A DNA stretch of 30,544 nucleotides from QHXQ01 sp036389375 (GCA_036389375.1 DASVQA010000082.1:1-30544), one strand, 5' to 3'. Numbered from the stretch's first letter, positions 15,541 through 22,835 are shown. Made by a program: numbers and translations. Notes: generated by a model from the letters alone, not told the origin.

Positions 15541-16911
15541 TTACTGTGCGCTGCTGAGCGCCTGCGCCCGCCGCGCCCGTGTGTGTTCAAACGGCACGGG
15601 CGGGGCCGGGCTTAGTGCGGGTTCGGCGGGCGCGCCGATCTCTGTGCGCTCGGTCAAAAACTGCACGATGTCTTTCGTAAACAGCAGGTCGAGCGTCCAG
15701 TCGAGCGCGACACGCACCTTCTTCTCGAAGCGCGGCAACTTCGACAGGTAGATCGAGCGCCACAGCCACCACGCGATGAAGCCTGAAAAATTGATGCCCA
15801 TGATCTGCGCGACGCCCGTGCGCCGGCCGATGGCAGCGAGCAGCCCGATGGTCTTGAACTTGAACGCGCGCTGCCGGCCGCCGCGCAACGTCGCCCTGAT
15901 ATTTTCTGCCAGCACGCGCCCCTCGCGGATCGCGTGCTGCGCGGTCGGCGGATAGTCCTTGCCCGTCTGCGCGTCGGGAATCGCGGCGCAGTCGCCGAGC
16001 GCCCACACGCCGGGATAACCGGGCACGGCCATGAACTCGTCGGTCACGATGCGCCCGCGCGCGCGGCGGCATGGCAGCGTCTCGATGAGCGGGTGCGGCG
16101 CAGTGCCGGCCGTCCAGACGAGCGTGTTAGTCGTGATCACCGTGCCGTCGCTTAAGGTCACTTCGCGGTCGGTGACTTTCGTGACCTTCGCGTTGGTGTG
16201 TATCTCGACCTTGCGCGCGCCGAGTTTGCGCTGCGCGTAGCGCCCCAGTTTCGCGCCTAGCTCCGGCAGGATCACGTCGCCCGAATGCACCAGCACGACG
16301 CGGAGCATCTCTGCGCTCAGATGCGGATAGAACGCGACCGCCGCGCGCAGGAAATCGTTCATGCCCGCGATGGTCTCCGTCCCGGCGAAACCGCCGCCCG
16401 CGACGACGAAGTTCAAGAGCGGTTCGCGCACGCGCGGGCAGCACTCGAAATCGGCCTCCTCAAGATTGCTGATCATGTGGTTGCGCAGGTGGATCGCATC
16501 GCCGAGCGATTTCATCGTCAGGGCGCGGGCGGCGAGGCCGGGCAGCCCGTAGAAGTTTGTGACGGAGCCGAGCGCGACGACCAGATGATCGTAGGCCAGT
16601 TCGTGCTCATGCTGTTCGTGCCCGTGCGCGACGCCCACGCGCCGCGCGTGCAAGTCTATGTATGACACGTCGCCGTCGAAAAAGCGGACGCGCCGAAGCA
16701 GCTTGCGGATCGGATTGACGATGTGCGTCATGTCCAGATCGCTCGCCGCTACCTCGTGCAGCATCGGCGTGAAGAGGAAGAAGTTCTCGCGGTTGACGAG
16801 CGTGACTTCGATGTCGGCATCGCGCGCCAGCGTCTTTTCCAGATGCAGCGCCGTGTAGAGGCCGCCAAACCCACCGCCGAGAATAACGATCCGCGTCTTC
16901 TGTGCGCTCAT
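15541..16911 (-). CDS. ndh: Type II NADH:quinone oxidoreductase
   Basis: A 456-residue single-subunit NADH dehydrogenase. The FAD motif VILGGGFGGLYTA sits at residues 9-21, the NADH motif VVAGGGFAGTET near 168-179, and WALGDCAAIPD near 307-317 is the second FAD contact. NFFLFTPMLHEVAAS near 42-56 is typical of NDH-2. The C-terminal third contains hydrophobic, aromatic stretches (FSGFIAWWLWRSIYLSKLPRF) that fit membrane-surface attachment. It oxidises NADH and reduces quinone without proton pumping. AAGGAG at 16928-16923 is the ribosome binding site. It lies 104 bases downstream of the DM13 gene on the same strand, so they may be co-expressed, although hairpins lie between them. Confidence 0.93.
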   Translation of the reverse strand: MSAQKTRIVILGGGFGGLYTALHLEKTLARDADIEVTLVNRENFFLFTPMLHEVAASDLDMTHIVNPIRKLLRRVRFFDGDVSYIDLHARRVGVAHGHEQHEHELAYDHLVVALGSVTNFYGLPGLAARALTMKSLGDAIHLRNHMISNLEEADFECCPRVREPLLNFVVAGGGFAGTETIAGMNDFLRAAVAFYPHLSAEMLRVVLVHSGDVILPELGAKLGRYAQRKLGARKVEIHTNAKVTKVTDREVTLSDGTVITTNTLVWTAGTAPHPLIETLPCRRARGRIVTDEFMAVPGYPGVWALGDCAAIPDAQTGKDYPPTAQHAIREGRVLAENIRATLRGGRQRAFKFKTIGLLAAIGRRTGVAQIMGINFSGFIAWWLWRSIYLSKLPRFEKKVRVALDWTLDLLFTKDIVQFLTERTEIGAPAEPALSPAPPVPFEHTRARRAQALSSAQ

Positions 16912-16930
16912 TTGTTGCCTCGCTCCTTAA

Positions 16931-16997
16931 CCGGCGTGCGTGCCGGCCCGATTCAACCGGCGCGAGCGGGCAGACCTTGCGACCTGCACCGCCCGCG
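16931..16997 (-). terminator. Two GC-rich hairpins between the DM13 gene and ndh
   Basis: CCGGC at 16931-16935 pairs with GCCGG at 16942-16946. A larger imperfect stem pairs the 16961-16973 region (GCGCGAGCGGGCA) with the 16985-16997 region (CACCGCCCGCGCG). They lie between the DM13 stop and the ndh ribosome binding site. No T-run follows, so attenuation or mRNA processing is as likely as termination. Confidence 0.35.
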
Positions 16998-17015
16998 CGC
17001 TGCCCGCCAACTGAT

Positions 17016-17507
17016 TTACGACTGTTTGAGCGGCGCAGTACCGAAGTTGACGCCGAAACGCTGACACCAGATCGTGACCGCCTTGTACTTGTTGAGATCG
17101 ACGGCGGCGGGTAGCTCGTAATTCTGATCGCCGATGTTGCCTTTGAGCGGGCTGATCTCGATGAAGCCCGCTTGCTTCACGCCGTCGCTATCGGTCGCGT
17201 CGTTGGCGGCGACGAGATAGACGTGTACGTCGGGGCCGTTGGACGTGGCAAAGTCGGTCAGACGCAGCGTCCGCTGGCCGTTGGGCAGTTGATAGACGGT
17301 CGCCGTGCCCTTTGTTTCGTGTGCGACGTTATGGAAGTTGCCGATGGCGAGCGGCGTGGGGTTGGTCGTTGCCGTCGTCGCGGCCGAGGCGACGGGGAAC
17401 TGTTCGTTGACCTGTTGGTTGACGAAGAGACGCTCCGGGCGGAAGGCGTACCATGCGCCGCCCGCGATGATGAGCGCGACGATGATGACGATGAGTTTAC
17501 GTGACAT
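17016..17507 (-). CDS. DM13-domain protein, membrane-anchored
   Basis: A 163-residue protein. One N-terminal membrane segment (about 4-21) is followed by a linker rich in Ala/Thr (about 35-52) and a DM13 domain from about 53 to 158. Domain landmarks are AHETKGTATVYQL, LRLTDFATSNGPDVHVYLV, and the conserved Cys C148 in IWCQRFGVNFGTAPL. DM13 domains are proposed to act in electron transfer, with the single Cys as a redox site. AGGAGA at 17524-17519 is the ribosome binding site for ATG 17507. An ECF-type promoter-like element lies 70-100 bases upstream, and the ECF sigma/anti-sigma pair lies just beyond. Together with ndh downstream this points to a redox function, which is inference. Confidence 0.88.
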   Translation of the reverse strand: MSRKLIVIIVALIIAGGAWYAFRPERLFVNQQVNEQFPVASAATTATTNPTPLAIGNFHNVAHETKGTATVYQLPNGQRTLRLTDFATSNGPDVHVYLVAANDATDSDGVKQAGFIEISPLKGNIGDQNYELPAAVDLNKYKAVTIWCQRFGVNFGTAPLKQS

Positions 17508-17576
17508 TTCGTTCTGCTTCTCCTGTTCAAGTTTGGCGCTGCGCTGACGGCAGCCGTTTCATTCCTCGTGCGCTTG

Positions 17577-17606
17577 ATTAGTCGTGCGGCTGGCTGAATC
17601 CTTACA
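17577..17606 (-). promoter_or_regulatory. ECF-type promoter-like element A, upstream of the DM13 gene
   Basis: Reading the minus strand, TGTAAGG (17606-17600) is followed after 15 bases by CGACTAAT (17584-17577). The bases after the first box read ATT, giving TGTAAGGATT. The -10 CGAC resembles the CGTC/CGAC type used by many ECF sigma factors. A start near 17567 would give the DM13 mRNA a leader of about 60 bases. The same pair of boxes recurs at 17771-17801, and an ECF sigma gene is adjacent. Confidence 0.55.
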
Positions 17607-17709
17607 GGAAAATTTTTGCGCGGGCGACACAAGTAGTGCAGGTGCAGACGGGGCCGCAGGTGCTCGCCAGGTCGCGCGTTTGCAGGTCAACGGCAGCATT
17701 GGTTGTCAC
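17602..17709 (-). CDS. Candidate 35-residue Cys-rich peptide
   Basis: This short frame starts with GTG at 17709 and ends with TAA at 17604-17602. It encodes a peptide with four Cys in ten residues, C18-GPV-C22-T-C24-TT-C27, then VARAKIFL. GGAAAG at 17720-17715 is a possible ribosome binding site 5 bases upstream. An in-frame TGA lies directly before the GTG, so it cannot be longer unless that stop is bypassed. It sits between two ECF-type promoter-like elements and its stop overlaps the -35 box of element A. The Cys cluster suggests metal binding or a modified peptide. No modification enzyme gene is in the window. It could still be a chance frame. Confidence 0.35.
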   Translation of the reverse strand: MTTNAAVDLQTRDLASTCGPVCTCTTCVARAKIFL

Positions 17710-17770
17710 TCATACTTTCCGCGCCACCGCGCACGACTCCATGCAGGCAGACGACGCCGCCCGTCCGTGT

Positions 17771-17801
17771 GTTGGTCGTAGGGCGCGGCTTAATCCTTAC
17801 A
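17771..17801 (-). promoter_or_regulatory. ECF-type promoter-like element B, downstream of the anti-sigma gene
   Basis: On the minus strand, TGTAAGG (17801-17795) is followed after 16 bases by CGACCAAC (17778-17771); the first box extends to TGTAAGGATT, identical over ten bases to element A. It lies 16 bases past the anti-sigma stop and points toward the Cys-rich peptide and DM13 genes. The two elements are 195 bases apart, and I found no other TGTAAGGATT in the window. Confidence 0.55.
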
Positions 17802-17816
17802 ACTTTGAGCGGGGCG

Positions 17817-18134
17817 CTATGATTCGGGGCGCAGGGCACGCTTGATGCGTTCGCGCGCGTCGGGCGAGAGGCGGAGCGGCGAGGCGGCGCTGTCGTCGGC
17901 CGCTTCAGGGCGGGCGCGCATCGTGGCGCGCAGCAGTTGGAGTTGTTCCAGATACCAGACGCACCAGATACAGACCCAGAGGTGCAGGCGCAGTTGCACG
18001 CGCTCAGCCAGAGTGAGCGGGCGCTCCAACGATTCGGACATGAGGACGGTCATCTGCTTGCAGGCGGGCAAACGGCGCAGCAGAAAATAGCGCACGCTAT
18101 GAGTCGCCTTTGAGATGAAACCGGATGGCGGCAT
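17817..18134 (-). CDS. Zinc-binding anti-sigma factor (ZAS-type)
   Basis: A 105-residue soluble protein with the anti-sigma zinc motif H51-LWV-C55-IW-C58 (HxxxCxxC), and an upstream H12 that can complete the site. No membrane segment is evident apart from a hydrophobic HLWVCIWCVWYLEQLQLL stretch. Proteins of this kind hold an ECF sigma factor inactive and release it on redox or other stress. ATG 18134 lies two bases after the sigma-factor stop; the open frame extends upstream only through the sigma gene. The tight coupling to the sigma gene supports a cognate pair. The C-terminal half (RPEAADDSAASPLRLSPDARERIKRAL) is polar and short. Confidence 0.8.
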   Translation of the reverse strand: MPPSGFISKATHSVRYFLLRRLPACKQMTVLMSESLERPLTLAERVQLRLHLWVCIWCVWYLEQLQLLRATMRARPEAADDSAASPLRLSPDARERIKRALRPES

Positions 18135-18136
18135 AG

Positions 18137-18778
18137 TTAGCTTTGCCCTGCGGGGCGTTTGAACCAGTTGAGTTCGAGACAGTGGCGCAGGTGCAGCCGC
18201 GCGCGATGGAGCATGACCCAAAGATTGTTCACGCTGATGCGCAAGACGGCACAAATCTCTTCGCTCGTCTGCCCGTCCACTTCGCGCATGATGAAGGCGC
18301 TGGCGGTGCGCTCAGGCAAAGGGCCGAGACAGGCTTGCAAGACCAGCCAGAATTCGTTCTGCTCGACGAGCGCGGCGGGGCTTGCGTGCCATTCGCCAGG
18401 GGCATGTTCCTTCGCCCAATGATCCGTCCACTCGCCCGGCCCGCGAAAAAATTCTTCGTGCGCAAACTCTTCGTCTGCCTGCGCCGGGGCTTGCGCCTCG
18501 CGGCTCAGGCGGCGGAAGTGATCCGTGATCTTGTGTTTGAGTATGCCGACCAGCCACGTGCGCTCAGACCCGCGCCCGGCAAAGTTGGCATAAGCCTGTA
18601 GCGCGGCCAGCAGCGTCTCCTGCACGGCGTCTTCGGCCTGTGCCGCGTCGCGCAGACGAAAGAGCGCATAGCGATACAGGTAATCGCCGTGTACGTCCAC
18701 CCAATGGGCGGGGTCGGGCGTCGGCGTCTCTTTGGCGCGCTGCTCCTGACTCATCGAAACCGGGCGCGGCCCGGTCAT
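18137..18778 (-). CDS. ECF-family RNA polymerase sigma factor
   Basis: A 213-residue sigma-70-type ECF factor. Region 2 spans about residues 28-95 (DYLYRYALFRLRDAAQAEDAVQETLL, then GRGSERTWLVGILKHKITDHFRR). A polar linker (about 95-140) leads to region 4 at about 145-205 with the helix-turn-helix QTSEEICAVLRISVNNLWVMLHRARLHLR. A GTG/ATG choice remains: ATG 18778 as given, or ATG 18754 eight codons later (MSQEQRAK); neither has a clear ribosome binding site. The anti-sigma gene follows after 2 bases. Likely targets are the two TGTAAGGATT elements just downstream. I found no such element before its own start, so autoregulation is not obvious. Confidence 0.92.
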   Translation of the reverse strand: MTGPRPVSMSQEQRAKETPTPDPAHWVDVHGDYLYRYALFRLRDAAQAEDAVQETLLAALQAYANFAGRGSERTWLVGILKHKITDHFRRLSREAQAPAQADEEFAHEEFFRGPGEWTDHWAKEHAPGEWHASPAALVEQNEFWLVLQACLGPLPERTASAFIMREVDGQTSEEICAVLRISVNNLWVMLHRARLHLRHCLELNWFKRPAGQS

Positions 18779-19029
18779 GAAAGACCGACCGGGGGACAGG
18801 CGCGCTCGTGTGCCTGCGCTGGCGGCCGAAGGAAACTTACGCGCGTATCAGGCGCGCATGCTAAGATCGGCAACCTCGTCAAAGCACCGGGCGGCTGCAC
18901 AGTCATTGTTCTCGCCGGTTAAGGTTAATGCACGACGCGGGCCGGCGGCAAATAAAAAGCTCTCAACCGGGTGGCGCGCCGCCTTGCCGTGCTTAAGTTA
19001 ACAACTAAACGCTGTTACTGTGGCGCACG
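18779..19029. promoter_or_regulatory. Divergent intergenic region between the ECF sigma gene and the zinc-ribbon peptide
   Basis: About 250 bases without a convincing gene. A GCGCG/CGCGC inverted repeat (18841-18845 and 18853-18857) is present. No good -35/-10 pair is seen for either direction, though the AT-rich stretch near 18992-19012 before the peptide gene could hold a promoter. Confidence 0.25.
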
Positions 19030-19209
19030 ATGAAACTTGAAGCCTGTCGTGATTGCGGGGCCCTGTTGGCGGCGGACGCGCGTGGCTGCCCGCAGTGCGC
19101 GCGCAACGTGGCGGCGGAGCGCGTGCTGGCACGCTGCGTCCGGCTCGGCGCGCTGCCAGCGCTGCTGTTGCTGCTCGCTCTCGTCCTGTTGCTGGCGCAC
19201 AATCGTTGA
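19030..19209 (+). CDS. 59-residue zinc-ribbon membrane peptide
   Basis: A small protein with two CxxC knuckles, C6-RD-C9 and C20-PQ-C23, forming a short zinc ribbon, followed by a positively charged stretch and a Leu/Ala-rich membrane helix (about 38-56). It ends HNR. Small one-helix zinc-ribbon proteins are common in bacteria and generally of unknown role. The ATG at 19030 has no strong ribosome binding site. It stands alone, divergent from the ECF sigma gene and followed after 277 bases by the c-di-GMP protein. The combination of CxxC pairs and a clean membrane helix makes it likely to be real. Confidence 0.65.
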   Translation: MKLEACRDCGALLAADARGCPQCARNVAAERVLARCVRLGALPALLLLLALVLLLAHNR

Positions 19210-19271
19210 TGCGCGCGCCAGGGCAGAGTAGCGCCTTACGAGAAACTTGCGCCGCCGGCCCGAAAAAGAGC

Positions 19272-19486
19272 TAAAATAGCCCTCGCCTCTCAATGAGAGA
19301 GTAACGTGCGGGCACGACAATTCAGGGAAAGCGCGTGGCGGCCCACTCCGACGCAAGCTTTCCCTTCATCTTTCCCGACTTGCCCCAATCCTCGTGCTGC
19401 TTGCGCGAGCACGTGTAGACCAGGCCGTAAGTTGCTGGCTGTGCGCGTGAGACGTGGCAACCCACGTCTGTCAATTGAAGGCGAGT
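19272..19486 (+). promoter_or_regulatory. Highly structured leader before the c-di-GMP protein
   Basis: A possible -10 (TAAAAT, 19272-19277) is followed by several inverted repeats: CTCTC/GAGAG near 19287-19299; CGTG/CACG near 19304-19315; AGGGAAAGC at 19324-19332 with GCTTTCCCT at 19357-19365 (9 perfect pairs), extended inside by GCGT/ACGC; CGTGCT at 19393-19398 with AGCACG at 19408-19413; and AGACGTGG at 19450-19457 with CCACGTCT at 19462-19469 (8 perfect pairs, CAAC loop). The last hairpin ends 17 bases before the start codon. This looks like a regulatory leader RNA. It does not match the conserved core of the GEMM c-di-GMP riboswitches as I know them. Confidence 0.4.
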
Positions 19487-21646
19487 ATGGCAACCAACAC
19501 TAAACACAAGGCGCGGGCGCGCATCCTGATTGCGGACGACGAGCCGCACGTGCGCGAGTTGCTGCACGAGTTGTTGAGCGCCGCGCACGACTGTCGCGCG
19601 GTCGCATCGGCCGAAGAGGCGCTCGCCGTGCTGCGCGAGGAACAGTTCCAACTCGTCTTAAGTGATATTACGATGCCGGGTCTGTCGGGGCTTGACCTCG
19701 TCCCGCAGGTGCGCGCGCTTGCGCCCGACACGGTGGTCGTCATGCTCAGCGGCGAGCAGAACATCGAGCACGCTATCCGGGCCATGCGCGTCGGCGCGTT
19801 CGACTACGTCACGAAGCCGTTCGCCATCCAGCACGTCGAAGCGGCGGTCGCGCGCGCGCTCGATTACCAGCAGTTGTGCGCGGTCAAACGCTACTACGAA
19901 AACTTCCTCGAAGAGATCGTCCGTCAGCGCACCAGCGAACTGCACAAGTCCAACCAGACGCTGCGCACGCTCATCGAGGCCGCGCCGCTCGCCATCTTCG
20001 CGCTCGACGACGCGGCGCGGCTGACGATGTGGAATCCGGCTGCTGCGCGCATCTTCGGTTGGACGCAGCGCGAGGTGTTGGGCAGCGTGCTGCCCATTGT
20101 CGCACGCGCCGAAGTTGTGCCGCCGCCCGCATGGCTCGCGGCGGCGCTCAGGCACGAGCCGGTGATTGACGCAGAGGCGCGCGTGCAGCGGAAGGACGGG
20201 ACGGAGTTGGACGTGTCCATCTGGACGGGCACGCTCGCGGACGAGGCCGGCAAAGTGATCGGCACGGTGGTCGTCATGGCCGACATCACGGAGCGCAAAC
20301 AGGCCGAGGCGCGCATCAACTTCCTCGCCTACCATGACACGCTGACGAATCTGCCGAACCGTATGCTCTTTGAGGATCGACTGGCGCAAGCGCTCACGCT
20401 CGCGCACCGGCACGGGCAGATGCTCGCCGTCCTCTTCATCGCGCTGGATCGCTTCAAGAAGTTCACAGACACGCTCGGGCACGCCGCTGCCGACGCGCTC
20501 CTGTGCATCGCGGCCGAGCGGCTGCGCGCGCAGTTGCGCGAGGGCGACACGGTCGCGCGCTTCCACACGGAAGAGTTCTCGCTGCTCCTGAGCACGACGA
20601 GCGGCACGGAGGACGCCGCCGCCATGGCGCGCGGCATACAGCAGGTGTTGCGCCCGCCCATCCGCGTCGCGGGCCAAGAGCTTTACGTGACGGCGAGCAT
20701 CGGCGTCGGCCTCTATCCTTACGACGGCGCGGACGCGCAGAGCCTGCTGCGCAACGCGGGCGCGGCGCTCTATCGCGCCAAGCAGCAGGGCGGCAATCAA
20801 TATCAGTTCTACACGGCCGACATGAACGAGCGCGCGCTGCAACGCCTCGCCATGGAGAACAGTCTGCGCCGCGCGCTGGAACGCGAAGAGTTCGTGCTGC
20901 ACTATCAACCGCAGGTCTGCGGCGACGACGGCCGGGTAGTCGGCGTCGAGGCGCTGGTGCGCTGGCAGCATCCGGAGCTAGGGCTTGTCCCGCCGGTCGA
21001 GTTCATTCCGCTTGCGGAAGACACGGGGCTAATCGAACCCATCGGCGCATGGGTCTTGCACACGGCGCTCGCGCAAGCCGTCCGCTGGCAGGCGCGCGGC
21101 TTGCCGGTCGGGCGCATCGCCGTCAACCTGTCGGCCCGCCAGTTCCGTCAACCCGACCTCGCCGGCATGGTCGCCGGGCTACTAGCCGAGACGGGCCTCA
21201 GACCCGCCTGCCTTGAGTTGGAGTTGACCGAAAGCTCGATCATGCACGACACGGCGAACGCCATCGCCACGCTCAGGGAATTGAAGGCGATGGGCGTGCG
21301 CGTGGCAGTGGACGATTTCGGCGCGGGCTATTCCTCGCTCGCCTATCTGAAGCACCTGCCGATTGACGTGCTGAAGATCGACCGCTCGTTCATCCGCGAC
21401 ATGGCGACGGACGCAGACGACGCCGCCATCGTGATGGCGATCATCACGCTCGCACATAGTTTGAAACTGCAAGTGGTGGCGGAAGGCGTCGAGACCGAAG
21501 AACACCTGCGCTTCCTGCGGCTGTTGCGCTGCGACGAGATGCAGGGCTATCTGTTCAGCAAGCCGCTCTCCGCCGCCGACTTAGAGCAACTGCTGGCAAG
21601 GCAGCGCGCGGGCGCAAAGCAAGACCTGTTCACGCTGCACGCTTGA
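19487..21646 (+). CDS. Response regulator with PAS, degenerate GGDEF and EAL domains; probable c-di-GMP phosphodiesterase
   Basis: A 719-residue cytoplasmic signalling protein. REC domain (about 10-125) with the acidic pair in IADDEPHV, phosphoacceptor D60 (LSDITMP) and the Lys in TKPF. A coiled linker leads to a PAS domain (about 155-275), GGDEF domain (about 285-440) and EAL domain (about 465-705). The GGDEF signature is replaced by H360-T-E-E-F364, so cyclase activity is unlikely. The EAL catalytic set looks complete: E488-A-L, NLSARQF, E582 in LTES, D609-D610 in DDFGAGYSS, K630 and E666 in EGVET. Expected activity is hydrolysis of c-di-GMP, controlled by phosphorylation. ATG 19487 is preferred over GTG 19454, which lies in a hairpin. 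No histidine kinase is adjacent. Confidence 0.92.
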   Translation: MATNTKHKARARILIADDEPHVRELLHELLSAAHDCRAVASAEEALAVLREEQFQLVLSDITMPGLSGLDLVPQVRALAPDTVVVMLSGEQNIEHAIRAMRVGAFDYVTKPFAIQHVEAAVARALDYQQLCAVKRYYENFLEEIVRQRTSELHKSNQTLRTLIEAAPLAIFALDDAARLTMWNPAAARIFGWTQREVLGSVLPIVARAEVVPPPAWLAAALRHEPVIDAEARVQRKDGTELDVSIWTGTLADEAGKVIGTVVVMADITERKQAEARINFLAYHDTLTNLPNRMLFEDRLAQALTLAHRHGQMLAVLFIALDRFKKFTDTLGHAAADALLCIAAERLRAQLREGDTVARFHTEEFSLLLSTTSGTEDAAAMARGIQQVLRPPIRVAGQELYVTASIGVGLYPYDGADAQSLLRNAGAALYRAKQQGGNQYQFYTADMNERALQRLAMENSLRRALEREEFVLHYQPQVCGDDGRVVGVEALVRWQHPELGLVPPVEFIPLAEDTGLIEPIGAWVLHTALAQAVRWQARGLPVGRIAVNLSARQFRQPDLAGMVAGLLAETGLRPACLELELTESSIMHDTANAIATLRELKAMGVRVAVDDFGAGYSSLAYLKHLPIDVLKIDRSFIRDMATDADDAAIVMAIITLAHSLKLQVVAEGVETEEHLRFLRLLRCDEMQGYLFSKPLSAADLEQLLARQRAGAKQDLFTLHA

Positions 21647-21692
21647 CGACATCAGGACGGCCGCCCTGCGCTTGGCTAAGCTGTCGCGCTGC

Positions 21693-22835
21693 TCATGCGC
21701 CTTCCCTGAGCGTTAACAACTTCTGCACGATGTCGTAAGCGGCGCGCGGGCGCGCGAGGCGGCGCACGTTCGCCTGCATCGCGGCGAAGCGCGGCGGGTC
21801 GGCGAGCAGGCGGTCGAGTTTGTAGGCGAGCGCGGGCAGGTTGTTGCAGCGCAGCGCCACGCCCTCTTCCAACAGGTGATCGCTGTTGCGCTCCTCCTGC
21901 CCCGGAATCGGGTTGACGATGACGAGCACCAGCCCGCGCGCCAGCGCCTCAGACGTGGTCAGCCCGCCCGGCTTGCCGAGCAGTATGTCCGAAGCCGCCA
22001 TCAACTCGTCCATCTCCGTCGTATAGCCAAGCACTTTGATCCGCACGCGACTTGTGGGCGCGCTGCTCTTAGTCTCGCGCTCAAGTTGGGCGCGCAACGC
22101 TTCGTTGCGTCCGCAGACGGCAATGATCTGGGCGGGGTGCTCAAGCGCGCCGAGCGCCTCGATGATGTGTTCGACCGAGCCGACGCCGAAACCACCCGCA
22201 GAGATCAGGATCGTCACGCGATCCTGCGCCAGCCCGTGCCGGGCGCGCATGGCGCGTCTGTCTTTCGGTTGCGCGAAGACCGGCGCGATGGGGATGCCGG
22301 AGACCGTCAGCTTGTGCGCCGGCACGCCGAGGCGCTCCATGTGTACGCGCGTCTCTTCGAGCGCGACGAAGTATTGTTCGTAGTGATGGCACAACCACAT
22401 GGCGTGTACGTCGAAGTCCGTGACGACGATGGCCTGCGGATTAGTCAAACGCTCTTTGGCCTTGAGCCACGAGATGATCTCGGCCGGCAGGAAGTGTGTG
22501 CAGATGGTGATGTCGGGGCGATACTCTTTGAGCAGCCGGACGAACGGGCGGGTATTTAGTCTGTCGAGCGCGAGCCGGCGGCGCTCGTTCTGCCACGGCC
22601 GGTCTAAATGATCGTAGAGCCAGCCGAGCGCAGCCGGCGCACTTGCGACCATGTCCAGATAAGCCTTCGCATATAGATGCCGGAACACCTTGTTCGTGTA
22701 ATCCAGCGTGTCCACGTGGCGCACCTCTGCGGCCGCATCCAACTCTGTGAATGCGCCGACGATGGCCTCGGCCGCGCGCACATGCCCCGCGCCCGCCGAG
22801 GCCGATAGCACCAAGACCTTACCGAATTTATGCAA
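21693..22835 (-). CDS. MGDG-synthase-like glycosyltransferase (GT28)
   Basis: A 380-residue GT-B glycosyltransferase. The N-terminal half opens KVLVLSASAGAGHVRAAEAI, the MGDG-synthase-type loop, and continues with HVDTLDYTN and ITICTHFLPAEI. The C-terminal half has ISAGGFGVGSVEHI and the donor-sugar site GKPGGLTTSEALARG, NPIPGQEERNSDHL. Relatives transfer glucose or galactose from UDP-sugars to diacylglycerol, making membrane glycolipids; MurG is a more distant relative. I chose TTG 22835 because AGGAG at 22847-22843 lies 7 bases upstream; the open frame extends to 22862 with a GTG but without a ribosome binding site. It lies 134 bases downstream of leucine dehydrogenase, with a terminator-like hairpin between. 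Confidence 0.86.
   Translation of the reverse strand: MHKFGKVLVLSASAGAGHVRAAEAIVGAFTELDAAAEVRHVDTLDYTNKVFRHLYAKAYLDMVASAPAALGWLYDHLDRPWQNERRRLALDRLNTRPFVRLLKEYRPDITICTHFLPAEIISWLKAKERLTNPQAIVVTDFDVHAMWLCHHYEQYFVALEETRVHMERLGVPAHKLTVSGIPIAPVFAQPKDRRAMRARHGLAQDRVTILISAGGFGVGSVEHIIEALGALEHPAQIIAVCGRNEALRAQLERETKSSAPTSRVRIKVLGYTTEMDELMAASDILLGKPGGLTTSEALARGLVLVIVNPIPGQEERNSDHLLEEGVALRCNNLPALAYKLDRLLADPPRFAAMQANVRRLARPRAAYDIVQKLLTLREGA

Noticed and set aside
17584..17845. Two overlapping plus-strand frames (65 and 69 codons) in the gap before the DM13 gene
   Set aside because: No ribosome binding site, no plausible domain, and they run opposite to the promoter elements and the Cys-rich minus-strand frame.
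19285..19486. Possible GEMM-type c-di-GMP riboswitch before the c-di-GMP gene
   Set aside because: A GACGCAAGC stretch resembles part of the GEMM-I core, but here it lies within a 9-base perfect stem and the other conserved elements are not seen. Kept only as an unassigned structured leader.
19658..20971. A 437-codon open frame on the minus strand opposite the c-di-GMP gene
   Set aside because: It is a shadow of strong GC-rich codon bias in the plus-strand gene, with Arg/His/Ala-rich composition and no recognisable domain. The plus-strand REC-PAS-GGDEF-EAL protein is unambiguous.
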